A stretch of DNA of 37,057 nt, from assembly GCA_964646925.1 (NCBI GenBank), contig CAZYIC010000004.1, positions 1-37,057 of the forward strand. Direction: 5' to 3'. A program made the translations under genes and the position numbers. The DNA comes from GWB1-37-8 sp964646925. Its GTDB lineage: Bacteria > Patescibacteriota > Microgenomatia > Levybacterales > UBA12049. Under the pieces are notes generated by a model that was not told where the DNA came from, made no database searches, and saw nothing but the letters and a program-made list of their open reading frames with translations. Within the stretch, counting starts at the first letter, position 1; every line of letters starts with the position of its first letter. Shown here in pieces: positions 1-8,522 of this stretch.

Positions 1-68
1 CCAATGCTACTTGCCATTACCTGAAATGTCGCAAATGTATTTTAACTTATTCAAACTTCTAATTATCC

Positions 69-455
69 CTAATGAAGCATAGACAATTTTCTCCTTTTAT
101 AAAGCTTTAGATTGAAGTAACAGAAGCAAAGAAAAATCAATGTGAACAATATTGTATTTAGTCTTCCAAAAAACAATAATCCTATTAAAATAATAAGGCC
201 CAAGGTCTTACCGATAAAATATGTATAGGCAATAAAATTCCAAAACCGTTCGTAATTTATATACCTATAAGGAAAAAGGCGCAGAGTTAACACATTAGCT
301 TCTTGTTTCTTTTCTTGAAATATTTTATTTTGCAGTGCAATTTTTTCCTGTTTTATCCTGCTTTCTTCCTGCACCTGCCTTACTATTATCCTCTCTGCCC
401 AGTTACCCATATAAAGGGGTATTGTAGCATAAATTAGAATAATATGTTGCAACAT
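69..455 (-). CDS. small membrane protein of unknown function
   Basis: I do not recognise this 128-residue protein. The first ~60 residues are charged and glutamine-rich (QEESRIKQEKIALQ and following), which fits a short coiled coil. Two hydrophobic segments follow near residues 75-97 and 100-113, then a basic C-terminus (KLYKRRK). This looks like a small membrane protein with a cytoplasmic amphipathic helix. The ATG at 455 has no clear ribosome binding site; a second Met at residue 16 is possible. The gene stands alone, transcribed away from the intergenic repeat at 601-716. Existence rests on ORF length and a sensible hydropathy profile only. Confidence 0.5.
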   Translation of the reverse strand: MLQHIILIYATIPLYMGNWAERIIVRQVQEESRIKQEKIALQNKIFQEKKQEANVLTLRLFPYRYINYERFWNFIAYTYFIGKTLGLIILIGLLFFGRLNTILFTLIFLCFCYFNLKLYKRRKLSMLH

Positions 456-600
456 AAGCCCGGTGAACTGACGCGTAATTTTTTTGGAGACAAGGAGTTA
501 GCCTAACGGAACATGAATATTATTCAAAGTAATCCAAATTACTAAAAAAATGAAATCTATATTACTGAATAAAATTGAATATAATACTAAACTTTTTTTA

Positions 601-716
601 GTCTAAGTTGAGGCAGGCAATTAACATCATGATAAAATATCAAGTTAATTTAAGGGCTATTAGAAATTACAGTTAATTGGTAATAGCTAAAGCCTCTAGC
701 CTGCCCCAACTTAGTC
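601..716. repeat. MITE-like element with ~18-bp terminal inverted repeats
   Basis: The arm at 601-618 (gtctaagttgaggcaggc) and the arm at 699-716 (gcctgccccaacttagtc) are reverse complements at 16 of 18 positions. About 80 bp of AT-rich sequence lies between them and contains a further weak hairpin (ctatta near 657-662 with taatag near 681-686). No ORF lies inside. The layout resembles a non-autonomous miniature inverted-repeat element or a structured RNA. No clear target duplication was found at the ends, and no second copy is present in the window. Confidence 0.5.
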
Positions 717-722
717 TTTAAT

Positions 723-914
723 ATGAATGCAAAACTTTACCCTAAATCTTCCCTCGGAGGAACCCAAATTTTTTTCGGATCAAACTTGGGTACGAATTAT
801 ATATGGGATAATTTAATTGTTGAAAAAAGAATTTCAGCTGGCTGGTTATATAAATTATACAAAGCCAGCTTTCTGAAAGATATTTGGTTGGTATTGTCCT
901 CGCCGATAAAATAA
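723..914 (+). CDS. doubtful small ORF, unknown function
   Basis: This 63-codon ORF starts two bases after the poly-T end of the inverted repeat at 601-716. The product has no recognisable domain and no clear membrane segment. A stem-loop (agctggct at 836-843 with agccagct at 863-870) lies inside it, which is more typical of noncoding or remnant sequence. It may be a degraded gene end, a spurious ORF, or a small protein mobilised with the repeat. It is listed because nothing else explains 723-914. Confidence 0.2.
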   Translation: MNAKLYPKSSLGGTQIFFGSNLGTNYIWDNLIVEKRISAGWLYKLYKASFLKDIWLVLSSPIK

Positions 915-931
915 AAGCTATTGCCCCTTAA

Positions 932-958
932 TTGTCTTCTTGAGAAATATGTTATACT
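932..958 (+). promoter_or_regulatory. putative promoter for the MFS-like gene
   Basis: TTGTCT at 932-937 and TATACT at 953-958 are separated by 15 bp, slightly short for sigma70. Only eight bases separate the -10 box from the ATG at 967, so the transcript would begin almost at the start codon. No Shine-Dalgarno sequence is visible. Confidence 0.4.
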
Positions 959-966
959 AAAAATAA

Positions 967-1584
967 ATGATAAAAGAAATTTTTATCGGGAAAAAACCTT
1001 CTGACTTCCGCATGAATTCCATTGTAAAAGCATTTATTGTTTCGGAGATATTCCTTTGGTCGTCCTGGAATGCAATTACACCGATTTTTGCTATTTTTGC
1101 TGCTAACAAGATACCGGGAGGTAACACCGAAATTGCCGCATCAGCTTTTAGCACTTATCTTATTGTGAGAGTGATTTTTGAATTAATAAGCGGAAGATAT
1201 TTGGCAAAATCAAAAGAAATACAGAAATTTATAATATCAATTTTAGGAATTATCCTGATTAGTCTTGGATATTTGGGATTTGCGGCAACAGGAAATATAA
1301 TATCCTTATTTTTCTTTTATGGTTTGATTGGCATGGGATTGGGAATTGCTTCTCCTGCAAAAAATTCTCTTTTCTCAATGCATCTTGATAAAGACAAAGA
1401 GGTAACGGAATGGAGTATCTATGACGGTTTCGTATTCATGGGAATGGCGATGTCTGCGGCAATCGGGGGATTTATAGCAAACAGATATGGATTTGCATTT
1501 TTATTTTATTTGGTGGCAACTACGAATTTATTAAGCATTATTCCTTATGTTTTATATGCAAGACGGAAAAAACTCGAAGATTGA
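967..1584 (+). CDS. half-size MFS-like membrane transporter
   Basis: The 205-residue protein has about six hydrophobic segments, roughly residues 20-45, 55-75, 85-105, 108-130, 145-168 and 172-195. The run from residue 146 on (EWSIYDGFVFMGMAMSAAIG) resembles the helix-10/11 region of major facilitator transporters. Full MFS proteins have 12 helices and about 400 residues, so this is either a six-helix homodimeric relative or a truncated copy. Compact six-helix MFS-like proteins do occur in CPR genomes. The substrate cannot be inferred. The ATG at 967 follows a -10-like box by eight bases. The next gene, macA, starts about 100 bp downstream with its own -10 box, so the two need not be cotranscribed. 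Confidence 0.6.
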   Translation: MIKEIFIGKKPSDFRMNSIVKAFIVSEIFLWSSWNAITPIFAIFAANKIPGGNTEIAASAFSTYLIVRVIFELISGRYLAKSKEIQKFIISILGIILISLGYLGFAATGNIISLFFFYGLIGMGLGIASPAKNSLFSMHLDKDKEVTEWSIYDGFVFMGMAMSAAIGGFIANRYGFAFLFYLVATTNLLSIIPYVLYARRKKLED

Positions 1585-1644
1585 GGACGTTGAAGATAAT
1601 TAGCATAAAATAATCCCCAGTTCCCTTCAAGCATAAATTTGGTA

Positions 1645-1650
1645 TATAAT
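1645..1650 (+). promoter_or_regulatory. putative -10 box upstream of the MacA-like gene
   Basis: A perfect TATAAT lies 31 bases before the ATG at 1682, implying a leader of about 25 nt. No convincing -35 hexamer lies 16-18 bp upstream. A second AT-rich hexamer (TATAAA, 1673-1678) is only three bases from the ATG. Confidence 0.35.
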
Positions 1651-1681
1651 AGCCTCCAAGCTTTATCTGTAGTATAAATTT

Positions 1682-2968
1682 ATGGGGAAAAACATAAGAA
1701 AAGTATTAAAAAAATTTACCTTAAAAAGAAAAATAGCTGTATTAATAGCGGTAATTATTTTAGTATTTTTAGGATGGCTGATTTTTAAAGGCGGTAGAGA
1801 GAAAATTCGGTATCAGACAGCAGGGGTTGAGCGGGGAACATTAATTTCTTCAATCAGCGTATCCGGGCAAGTCTCCTCAACAAGCAGCCAGGCTATTACA
1901 ACTTTTGCTACGGGTATTGTAAAAAATATCTTTGTTGAAAATGGCGATTATGTCAGTCAAGGCCAATCAATAGCCGAAATTACTCTTGATTATGATGCTG
2001 AACAGAGACAGGCAAAAGCTTGGGCTGACTTTCTTTCCGCAAAGAATGCAGTTGCTTCTGCAAATACTGCGCTTTATACTCTCCAGTCGAAAATGTTTGC
2101 CGCAAATCAAAAGTTTGTTAATGATCGCGGGGTTACAAATCCATCCGTTGATCAAAAAGCCGATCCGGTATATATTGAAGAAAATGCGGATTGGCTTGCG
2201 GCAGAAGCAAATTACAAAAATCAGCAGGATGTTATTGCGCAAGCCAATGCCGCGATGAACAGCTCATATCTTTCTTATTTGCAAAATCAAGCAAATATTC
2301 TCGCGCCTGTCTCCGGTACCATAATCGATTTGGCAGTTGATATCGGAGCCGCAATTGTCGGACAATCAAATACAAACAGCAGTTCTCAGGGCGCAAATCC
2401 TATAACTTCATCGCAGAAAATTGCCGCAATAAAAAATAACGGCACTCCGACAGTAACCGTAAGTCTTTCCGAAATTGATATCCCAAAAATAAAATTAGGC
2501 AACAAAGCAACCTTAACTCTTGATGCATTTCCCGGAAAAACACTCACCGGAAGAATTGCAGGCATTAATACCGCAGGAGTTGTCAGTTCCGGAGTCACAA
2601 ATTACCCTATCATAATAGTTTTGGATACGGAAGCTTCTGAGATTTTTTCTAATATGTCGGTATCTGCAAATATTGTCATTGCTACGAAATCAGATGTTCT
2701 TATTGTTCCCTCTGCCGCTGTTCAAATTCAGGAAGATCAATCATATGTTAAAATTCTTAAAAATGGCATAGTGCGGGAGATACCGGTTGAAACCGGCATA
2801 TCTTCTGATACGGAAATGGAAATAACGTCAGGGCTTAAAGAGGGTGATGCGGTGATAATCGGAACACTCACTAGGCAAAACAACACAGGACAAAACCCCT
2901 CTCCTTTTGGAGCCGGAGTGCTAAGACCCGGCGGTTTTGGCCAAGGCACAATGAGAAGGCAAAATTAG
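1682..2968 (+). CDS. macA: MacA/YknX-like efflux adaptor (HlyD family)
   Basis: A 428-residue membrane-fusion protein of an ABC exporter. A basic N-terminus is followed by one membrane helix (about residues 19-36). Next comes a lipoyl/barrel-sandwich half near residues 55-105 (the GIVKNIFVENGDYVSQGQ stretch is typical), an Ala/Gln-rich helical hairpin near 110-205, the returning lipoyl half (ANILAPVSGTIIDLAVDIGA, about 207-226), a beta-barrel (about 258-325) and a membrane-proximal domain ending near 400. The tail is Gly/Pro/Asn-rich. The gene is followed after 14 bp by the ATPase and then the permease, the standard MacA-MacB-type order. In a cell without an outer membrane the closer functional analogue is YknX of Bacillus. 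The exported substrate is unknown. Confidence 0.85.
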   Translation: MGKNIRKVLKKFTLKRKIAVLIAVIILVFLGWLIFKGGREKIRYQTAGVERGTLISSISVSGQVSSTSSQAITTFATGIVKNIFVENGDYVSQGQSIAEITLDYDAEQRQAKAWADFLSAKNAVASANTALYTLQSKMFAANQKFVNDRGVTNPSVDQKADPVYIEENADWLAAEANYKNQQDVIAQANAAMNSSYLSYLQNQANILAPVSGTIIDLAVDIGAAIVGQSNTNSSSQGANPITSSQKIAAIKNNGTPTVTVSLSEIDIPKIKLGNKATLTLDAFPGKTLTGRIAGINTAGVVSSGVTNYPIIIVLDTEASEIFSNMSVSANIVIATKSDVLIVPSAAVQIQEDQSYVKILKNGIVREIPVETGISSDTEMEITSGLKEGDAVIIGTLTRQNNTGQNPSPFGAGVLRPGGFGQGTMRRQN

Positions 2969-2982
2969 AAACATGAGGCTTT

Positions 2983-3687
2983 ATGATAAATGTTTCTCAT
3001 ATTTCAAAAATTTACAAAACGGAAACAGTCGAAACGGTTGCCCTTGACGATGTCTCTTTTGAAATAAAAAAAGGCGAATTTGTCACAATCATGGGGCCCT
3101 CGGGATCTGGCAAATCGACTTTGATGTATATACTTGGAGCATTAGACAGTCCAACTAAAGGCACATATGTTCTTGACGGACAAAATGTGGGGAGTTTATC
3201 GGATGACGAACTTGCTGAGATAAGAAATAAAAAAATAGGTTTTGTTTTTCAGGCATATAATCTTTTGCCGCGCACAACTTCAATGAAAAACGTTATGCTT
3301 CCAATGGTTTATGGCGGAATTCCAAAAGAAGAACGCATAAAAAAAGCAAAAAAATATTTGGAAGTGGTGGGGCTTGGGCATAGACTCGATCATATTTCAA
3401 ATCAGCTTTCAGGAGGCCAGCAGCAAAGAGTTGCAATAGCAAGAGCACTTGTTATGGATCCTGCAATTTTGCTGGCTGATGAACCAACAGGCAATATTGC
3501 ATCTGTTCAGGCAGAAGAAATTATGGGAATTTTTCAAAATCTCAACAAGAAAGGACATACGATTATAATGATTACCCATGAGCAGGATATTGCAGAGCAT
3601 GCAAAAAGAATTATTTATATAAGAGACGGAAAAGTTTTCAAAGATGTTATGAACAGGAGGCAGAAAAAAGCAATTTCCAAAAAATAA
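2983..3687 (+). CDS. MacB/LolD/YknY-type ABC transporter ATPase
   Basis: A 234-residue nucleotide-binding subunit that powers the permease encoded next to it. Visible motifs are Walker A GPSGSGKST (38-46), Q-loop Gln90, signature LSGGQQQRV (142-150), Walker B ILLADEP (162-168, catalytic Glu167) and switch His199. The D-loop reads GNIAS rather than the usual GNLDS, so the conserved Asp is replaced by Ala. A GAGG-like ribosome binding site (gagg about six bases before the ATG) supports the start. Spacing is 14 bp from the adaptor and 2 bp to the permease, so the three are almost certainly one operon. Confidence 0.93.
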   Translation: MINVSHISKIYKTETVETVALDDVSFEIKKGEFVTIMGPSGSGKSTLMYILGALDSPTKGTYVLDGQNVGSLSDDELAEIRNKKIGFVFQAYNLLPRTTSMKNVMLPMVYGGIPKEERIKKAKKYLEVVGLGHRLDHISNQLSGGQQQRVAIARALVMDPAILLADEPTGNIASVQAEEIMGIFQNLNKKGHTIIMITHEQDIAEHAKRIIYIRDGKVFKDVMNRRQKKAISKK

Positions 3688-3689
3688 AT

Positions 3690-4913
3690 ATGGATTTTAT
3701 ATCTTTAATTACGGAGAGTATATCAACTCTAGTTCTTAATAAATTACGCACAGGTCTTGCAACTTTGGGAATAATTATCGGCATTGGGAGTGTTATCGCT
3801 CTTGTTTCGCTTGGACAGGCAGGACAAAAAGCAGTTGAAAATCAAATTGAATCTCTGGGGTCTAATTTACTAACAGTCATACCGGGCGCAATAAGGCCGG
3901 GTGATATAAGGAGCGCTGCCGGAACTTCAACTACTCTCAAGCTTGATGATGCTAGAGCAATTGAAGATGCGGGAATCATAGGCGTTAAGAATGTATCCGC
4001 TGAAATTTTACGCCGTTCTCAAGTTATTGCAGGCAGAAACAACACTAATACTCAAGTTATTGGAGTAATGCCCAGCTACATAGAGGTTCGGGATATTCAG
4101 CTTTCAAATGGAACATTCATCGCCGATCGCGATACCTTGTCTTTAACAAAAGTAGCGGTTTTGGGGCCCCAGGTTGTTACAGATCTTTTTGGTGAAAAGA
4201 CAAATCCTATAGGCCAATCGGTTAGGATTAATAAATTGAGTTTTCGGGTGATTGGAATAACAGCTTCAAAGGGAGGGTCGGGGTTTGGCGGCAACCAGGA
4301 CGATATTATCTTCATACCTCTTTCAACCGCGCAGAAACAGCTTTTTGGAATAGATTTTGTCGGTTCAATTTCTGTTCAGGTAGAAAATAAGGAACAGATG
4401 AATACTGTTCGCGATGAAGTGGGATATATGCTTTTGACCCGACACAAAATTCAAAATCCGCAGAATGCCGATTTTACTATATTTTCCCAAGCGGATATTT
4501 TAGGTGCAGCACAGCAGGTAACCGGTATTTTCACATTATTATTATCCGGAATTGCGGCAATATCGCTTTTGGTTGGAGGAATTGGAATTATGAACATAAT
4601 GCTGGTTACCGTTACAGAGAGGACGCGCGAAATTGGACTTCGCAAAGCACTTGGCGCAAAAAAGAAAACGATTATTGCTCAATTTTTAATTGAAGCAATT
4701 ATCCTAACAATTGTTGGAGGAATATCGGGTATGGTTTTTGGAATAGCTGCATCATTTATTATTTCAAGCATTATTAAATTGCCTTTTGTTTTGTCCCTTT
4801 TTTCCGTAGTTCTTGCCATTGGAGTATCAGGAGGAATCGGAGTTTTATTCGGATGGTACCCCGCGAGAAAAGCAGCCAACCTACAGCCGATCGAAGCATT
4901 AAGATATGAATAA
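3690..4913 (+). CDS. MacB/YknZ-like ABC permease (FtsX family)
   Basis: A 407-residue permease with the MacB topology: one N-terminal membrane helix (about 18-45, LRTGLATLGIIIGIGSVIAL), a large extracytoplasmic MacB_PCD domain (about 50-260), and three C-terminal helices (about 275-302, 325-352, 365-392). The FtsX-family stretch TERTREIGLRKALGAKKKTI (about 309-328) couples the permease to the ATPase. This type acts by mechanotransmission, moving substrates such as peptides, toxins or lipoproteins rather than carrying them through a membrane channel. The gene ends 6 bp from the stop of the convergent FAD-linked dehydrogenase, and no terminator hairpin is visible between them. Confidence 0.92.
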   Translation: MDFISLITESISTLVLNKLRTGLATLGIIIGIGSVIALVSLGQAGQKAVENQIESLGSNLLTVIPGAIRPGDIRSAAGTSTTLKLDDARAIEDAGIIGVKNVSAEILRRSQVIAGRNNTNTQVIGVMPSYIEVRDIQLSNGTFIADRDTLSLTKVAVLGPQVVTDLFGEKTNPIGQSVRINKLSFRVIGITASKGGSGFGGNQDDIIFIPLSTAQKQLFGIDFVGSISVQVENKEQMNTVRDEVGYMLLTRHKIQNPQNADFTIFSQADILGAAQQVTGIFTLLLSGIAAISLLVGGIGIMNIMLVTVTERTREIGLRKALGAKKKTIIAQFLIEAIILTIVGGISGMVFGIAASFIISSIIKLPFVLSLFSVVLAIGVSGGIGVLFGWYPARKAANLQPIEALRYE

Positions 4914-4919
4914 TTGAGC

Positions 4920-6572
4920 TTACCAGTTTTGGCGGATGTGATTCATCGCGAACTCTAAATCTCCAAAGACTTTTTTTCGGGGATTAAATATGTTTTGAGG
5001 ATCAAAAATTTTTTTAGTTTCTTCAAAGAGATGAATAATTTTTTCTCCATACATCCGTTTCAGATAGGGGGTGCGAATAAGCCCGTCGTTATGCTCTCCG
5101 GTTATGGATCCATGATATTTTGCAATGATATCGTAGACTTGCCCGGCAATAATAGGAATGGCTGTACGTACTTTTTTATCTGAAATATTAACAAGCGGAA
5201 TAATATGAAAATTTCCGTTACCGATATGCCCCGCCACAGTAAAAATAAATTCAGGGTGTTTTTTCAAAATATTAGTTACTTGTGGAAGAACTTCTGCAAT
5301 TTGATGCGGGTCAATCACAAAGTCATCAATAAATGGAGCCGTGTGTTTGTTTCTAATTTTTTTGCGCAGCAAATTAAAACTTTCTCTTCTAACTAGCCAG
5401 TACCGTTTTTCTGCATCATCAACAGCGGTACGTGTCTGCAGATGGAATGGTTTAAGTTTCTTGCAAAGAATTGCTATTTTTTCCTTAAGCTCGTTTGGAT
5501 CATTGCTTGTAAAATCAATTTGCAAAATTAATTTCGGCAGTTTACCTATTAGCATTTCCAAAAATGCCGGTAAAAACGCTAAGGCTGATTGAATAAGCCC
5601 TCTGATACCTAATTGACGAGCAAATTCCGGGAAATATCTAAGTGACAATTTGAGAGTATTGTCGTCGTACGACTCAAAACTTTCCGGTTTAAGCGGCAGT
5701 ACCGCATCAATAATTTCTCCTAAATGTGAAAGGTCATGCAGGAAAATAATTTCCATTTCCCTGTGTGCATGCACAGGGACAAGTTTGATATCCGCTTCCA
5801 ACAATAATCCCAGTGTTCCTTGGGCGCCGACCCATAATTGGGTAAGATCAAAAGTTTTTTCTTTTCTGTCATAAACATTCCATAAATAATATCCTGCAGA
5901 GTTTTTGGAAACTTCAGGTTTGGCTTTTGCAATATCCTCATAATTATCCACGATGAGCTTGTATATTTTTCTGTAGATTTCCCCTTCGATTGTCTGCAAA
6001 GACATCTTTTGCTTAAGCTCTGTTTCTGAGAGTTTTTTTAATTCATAGGTATTGCCATCGCTTAATACCACTTTCATTTTTTTAACAAATTTTTCTGTTT
6101 TTCCATATTGCAATGATTTTTCTCCTCCCGAATTATTATTCAGTATTCCTCCCATTGAACAAATTTCTCTGGATGCAGGATAAGATGGGAATAAAAGATT
6201 ATATTTCAGAGTTTCTTTTTCGAAATCTCTGTAAAACACCCCTGGTTCAGTTGTTGAAACATCTCCGTTTATCTTAGGAGAATGGTTAAAATATTTATTA
6301 AATTCAACAATAATGGAATCATTTATAGTCCCTCCGCCCATGTCAGTTCCTGCCGCTCTTGCTGTTAGAGAAAGAGTAGGATTGTTTTTCTTATTTTCCT
6401 GAACATATTTAACTAGTGCTTTTACATCTTCGGCATCTTTGGGAAATACTACTGCTTGGGGTTTTACTTCAAAAAGACTTGCATCATGGGAATATTCTTG
6501 AAGAGTTTTTTCATCTCCTAAGACATCCCCTTTGATTATGGTTTTTAATTGATCAATAAGATTATTTTCCAT
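4920..6572 (-). CDS. FAD-linked D-2-hydroxyacid dehydrogenase (GlcD/Dld-like)
   Basis: A 550-residue flavoprotein of the FAD_binding_4 plus FAD-oxidase C-terminal family. It would oxidise a D-2-hydroxyacid such as glycolate, D-lactate or D-glycerate to the 2-oxoacid. The FAD-binding loop is ARAAGTDMGGGT (71-82), followed by SMGGILNNNSGGEKSLQYG (139-157). The C-terminal domain holds HIGNGNFH (449-456) and GEHNDG (492-497), the residues that bind the substrate carboxylate and flavin in this family. There is no fused Fe-S domain as in the longest family members. The gene is last in the seven-gene carbon cluster, behind an 83-bp repeat spacer, next to a glycerate kinase. The exact substrate is not determinable from sequence. 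Confidence 0.85.
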   Translation of the reverse strand: MENNLIDQLKTIIKGDVLGDEKTLQEYSHDASLFEVKPQAVVFPKDAEDVKALVKYVQENKKNNPTLSLTARAAGTDMGGGTINDSIIVEFNKYFNHSPKINGDVSTTEPGVFYRDFEKETLKYNLLFPSYPASREICSMGGILNNNSGGEKSLQYGKTEKFVKKMKVVLSDGNTYELKKLSETELKQKMSLQTIEGEIYRKIYKLIVDNYEDIAKAKPEVSKNSAGYYLWNVYDRKEKTFDLTQLWVGAQGTLGLLLEADIKLVPVHAHREMEIIFLHDLSHLGEIIDAVLPLKPESFESYDDNTLKLSLRYFPEFARQLGIRGLIQSALAFLPAFLEMLIGKLPKLILQIDFTSNDPNELKEKIAILCKKLKPFHLQTRTAVDDAEKRYWLVRRESFNLLRKKIRNKHTAPFIDDFVIDPHQIAEVLPQVTNILKKHPEFIFTVAGHIGNGNFHIIPLVNISDKKVRTAIPIIAGQVYDIIAKYHGSITGEHNDGLIRTPYLKRMYGEKIIHLFEETKKIFDPQNIFNPRKKVFGDLEFAMNHIRQNW

Positions 6573-6655
6573 TAATTTTAAATTTTCAATTTTTAATTTT
6601 CATTGAATTTTTAAAATTAAATTTTCATTTCAAATTTTAAATTTCAAATTGAAAA
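6573..6655. repeat. AT-rich degenerate 7-8-mer repeat spacer
   Basis: The whole 83-bp gap between tktC and the FAD dehydrogenase is built of alternating units such as aattttcaattttt and its complement-like forms (attttcatttcaaatttt). The same word family appears at 7649-7685, 20202-20274, 20398-20491, 20775-20870, 30512-30546 and 33100-33130. It has no coding capacity here. Confidence 0.7.
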
Positions 6656-7648
6656 TTATATTTTTCTTCCGATTACTCTTTTTACTGCTTGTTTGATTGC
6701 CTGAACTCCCATTCCATATTTTTCAATCAACTCTAAAGGCTTGCCGGATTCCGCAAAAGTGTCCTGAAGCCCTATGAGTTCCATTGGAGTTGGAATATTT
6801 TTAGCCAAATATTCTGCAATCGCTCCTCCCAGCCCGCCCATAACTTGATGGTCTTCTACACTGACAAAAGCCCCTGTTTGTTTGGCATACGCGAGCATAG
6901 ACTCTTCATGCAAAGGTTTAATGGTGGAAACATTTGCAACCAATACCCGAATTCCTTCAGTTTCCAGTTCTTTTGCGGCAAGAAGGGCGTAATACAGCAT
7001 ATATCCCATTGCAAAAATCGTTGCTGCGGGTTTCTCGCTAGTCCAGAAAGTCTGAATTTTTCCTATTTCATAAGGTGTTTCGCCAGTTGTAATTATTGGG
7101 GTTTTATCTCGGGAGAAACGAAGGTAAACAGGTCCGGCTATTTCTCCGGCTGCGATTGTTGTTTTTTTGCCTTCAATGCTATCACAAGGCACAAGAATTT
7201 TCATATTTGGCCAGCTTCTCACGCTTGCAATATCTTCAGTTGCCTGATGTGTCGCTCCATCCGGTCCGGTCATAATTCCGGAATGATGTCCGGCGATTTT
7301 TACATTGGAATTGTTGTAGGCAATAGTTGTTCTGATAGTTTCCCAGTTTTTTCCGGGAGAAAAAGTTGCATAAGAAGAAATAAATGGAATTTTTCCGCTC
7401 ACTCCAAGCCCTGCTGCAATTGCTGCCATATTCTGTTCGGCAACTCCAACCTGGAAAAATCTTTCAGGAAATTTCTCTGCAAACAGGTGGGCATAGGTTG
7501 ATTCGGTCAGATCAGCGCAAAGCGCAACGACATTGGGATTTTTTTCTCCAAGCGCTAGAAGTCCTTCTCCATAACCTGCGCGGGTAGGTTTAATTTCTAC
7601 ATCTTGATCAAAAAGTTTTGGATTAAGTTTTAAATCAGGATTTAACAT
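6656..7648 (-). CDS. transketolase, C-terminal subunit
   Basis: A 330-residue protein corresponding to the pyrimidine-binding and C-terminal domains of transketolase, which moves two-carbon ketol units between sugar phosphates. The catalytic Glu of the thiamine-diphosphate site is Glu71 in GVAEQNMAAIAAGL (68-81). The conserved ISSYATF stretch (90-96) and the GHHSG segment near residue 116 follow. Split transketolases occur widely in archaea, Thermotogae-like bacteria and CPR. The N-terminal subunit ends one base upstream, so the two are translationally coupled. Without that partner this subunit would be inactive. Confidence 0.93.
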   Translation of the reverse strand: MLNPDLKLNPKLFDQDVEIKPTRAGYGEGLLALGEKNPNVVALCADLTESTYAHLFAEKFPERFFQVGVAEQNMAAIAAGLGVSGKIPFISSYATFSPGKNWETIRTTIAYNNSNVKIAGHHSGIMTGPDGATHQATEDIASVRSWPNMKILVPCDSIEGKKTTIAAGEIAGPVYLRFSRDKTPIITTGETPYEIGKIQTFWTSEKPAATIFAMGYMLYYALLAAKELETEGIRVLVANVSTIKPLHEESMLAYAKQTGAFVSVEDHQVMGGLGGAIAEYLAKNIPTPMELIGLQDTFAESGKPLELIEKYGMGVQAIKQAVKRVIGRKI

Positions 7649-7685
7649 ATTAAATTTTCAATTTTCCACTTTCAACTTTCAATTC
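7649..7685. repeat. repeat forming the tktN 3' end
   Basis: Tandem degenerate units (aattttcaattttcc, actttcaactttcaa) cover the last codons of the transketolase N subunit and its stop. The same caactttc and aattttcaa words occur in FemAB (14981-15019) and in the 6573-6655 spacer. Confidence 0.6.
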
Positions 7686-8504
7686 GCTTAGGGCTTTTTC
7701 TGCTTCTTCTTTTGTTGGTGGTTTTCCATGCCAATGGTAATCATTTTCCATAAAACTTACCCCAAAGCCCGGAACTGTTTTGGCGATTATAATAGTTGGT
7801 TTGTTCAATACTAACTTCGCTTTTTCAATTGCTTCAATAAAAATTTTTATGTCATTGCCCGGAACTTCGATTGTATTCCAGTTAAACGATTCATACTTTT
7901 CTTTCAAAGGGTCAAGGGGCATTACGTCTTCAGTATTTCCGTCGATCTGAATATAGTTGCGGTCTATAACTTGAATGAAATTATTTAATTTATTTTTCCC
8001 CGCAAACATAGCCGCTTCCCACGTGTTGCCTTCTTCATGCTCTCCGTCTGAGGTCAGACAATAAATATAATAGGATTTTTTGTCCAAATTTCGGGCTAAT
8101 GCCATTCCAATTGCCTGGGAAAGTCCTTCGCCCAAAGGTCCTGAAGTTGTTTCCAGTCCGGGAAGCGAAGTCCGGTGAGGATGTCCTTGCAGCCGGGAAT
8201 TTATTTTTCGCAAAGTTTTTAATTCTTCAATGGGAAAGTATCCTGCTAAGGCCATAGTTGCATATTGAACAGGACAAATATGTCCATTAGACAAAACCAA
8301 CCGGTCGCGATCAGACCAGCTTGGATTTTTTGGATCATGACTTAAGATATGAAAATAAAAAGCAGTAAAAATATCCGCCATTCCCAGAGGTCCCGCAGAA
8401 TGTCCGGATTTTGCTTCCAAAAGCATTTCGATAATCATCTGGCGTATTTTGTTCGCTTTTAGCTTAAGATCCTTTAATTTTTCTTCGTTTAATTCCTGTG
8501 GCAT
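7650..8504 (-). CDS. transketolase, N-terminal subunit
   Basis: A 284-residue thiamine-diphosphate-binding half of transketolase. Motifs include SGHSAGPLG (33-41), GHPH (108-111), SGPLGEGLSQ (121-130) and the Mg/ThDP motif, which reads SDGEHEEG (152-159) through N183 rather than the usual GDGE start. The last ~11 residues (LKVESGKLKI) are encoded by the short AT-rich repeat that also fills nearby spacers, so the natural C-terminus appears to have been altered by repeat sequence. The stop lies one base from the tktC start. An AT-rich hexamer (TATTAT) sits six bases before the ATG, so internal initiation of transcription is possible. Confidence 0.93.
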   Translation of the reverse strand: MPQELNEEKLKDLKLKANKIRQMIIEMLLEAKSGHSAGPLGMADIFTAFYFHILSHDPKNPSWSDRDRLVLSNGHICPVQYATMALAGYFPIEELKTLRKINSRLQGHPHRTSLPGLETTSGPLGEGLSQAIGMALARNLDKKSYYIYCLTSDGEHEEGNTWEAAMFAGKNKLNNFIQVIDRNYIQIDGNTEDVMPLDPLKEKYESFNWNTIEVPGNDIKIFIEAIEKAKLVLNKPTIIIAKTVPGFGVSFMENDYHWHGKPPTKEEAEKALSELKVESGKLKI

Positions 8505-8522
8505 GATTTTATAATAACAGAA

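Noticed and set aside
456..722. tRNA or other known RNA in the first intergenic region
   Set aside because: No cloverleaf or TTCRANY T-loop pattern found; only the inverted repeat is supported.
6845..7501. 218-codon plus-strand ORF antisense to the transketolase C subunit
   Set aside because: Cys-rich, no domain, fully inside a conserved gene on the other strand; a codon-usage shadow.
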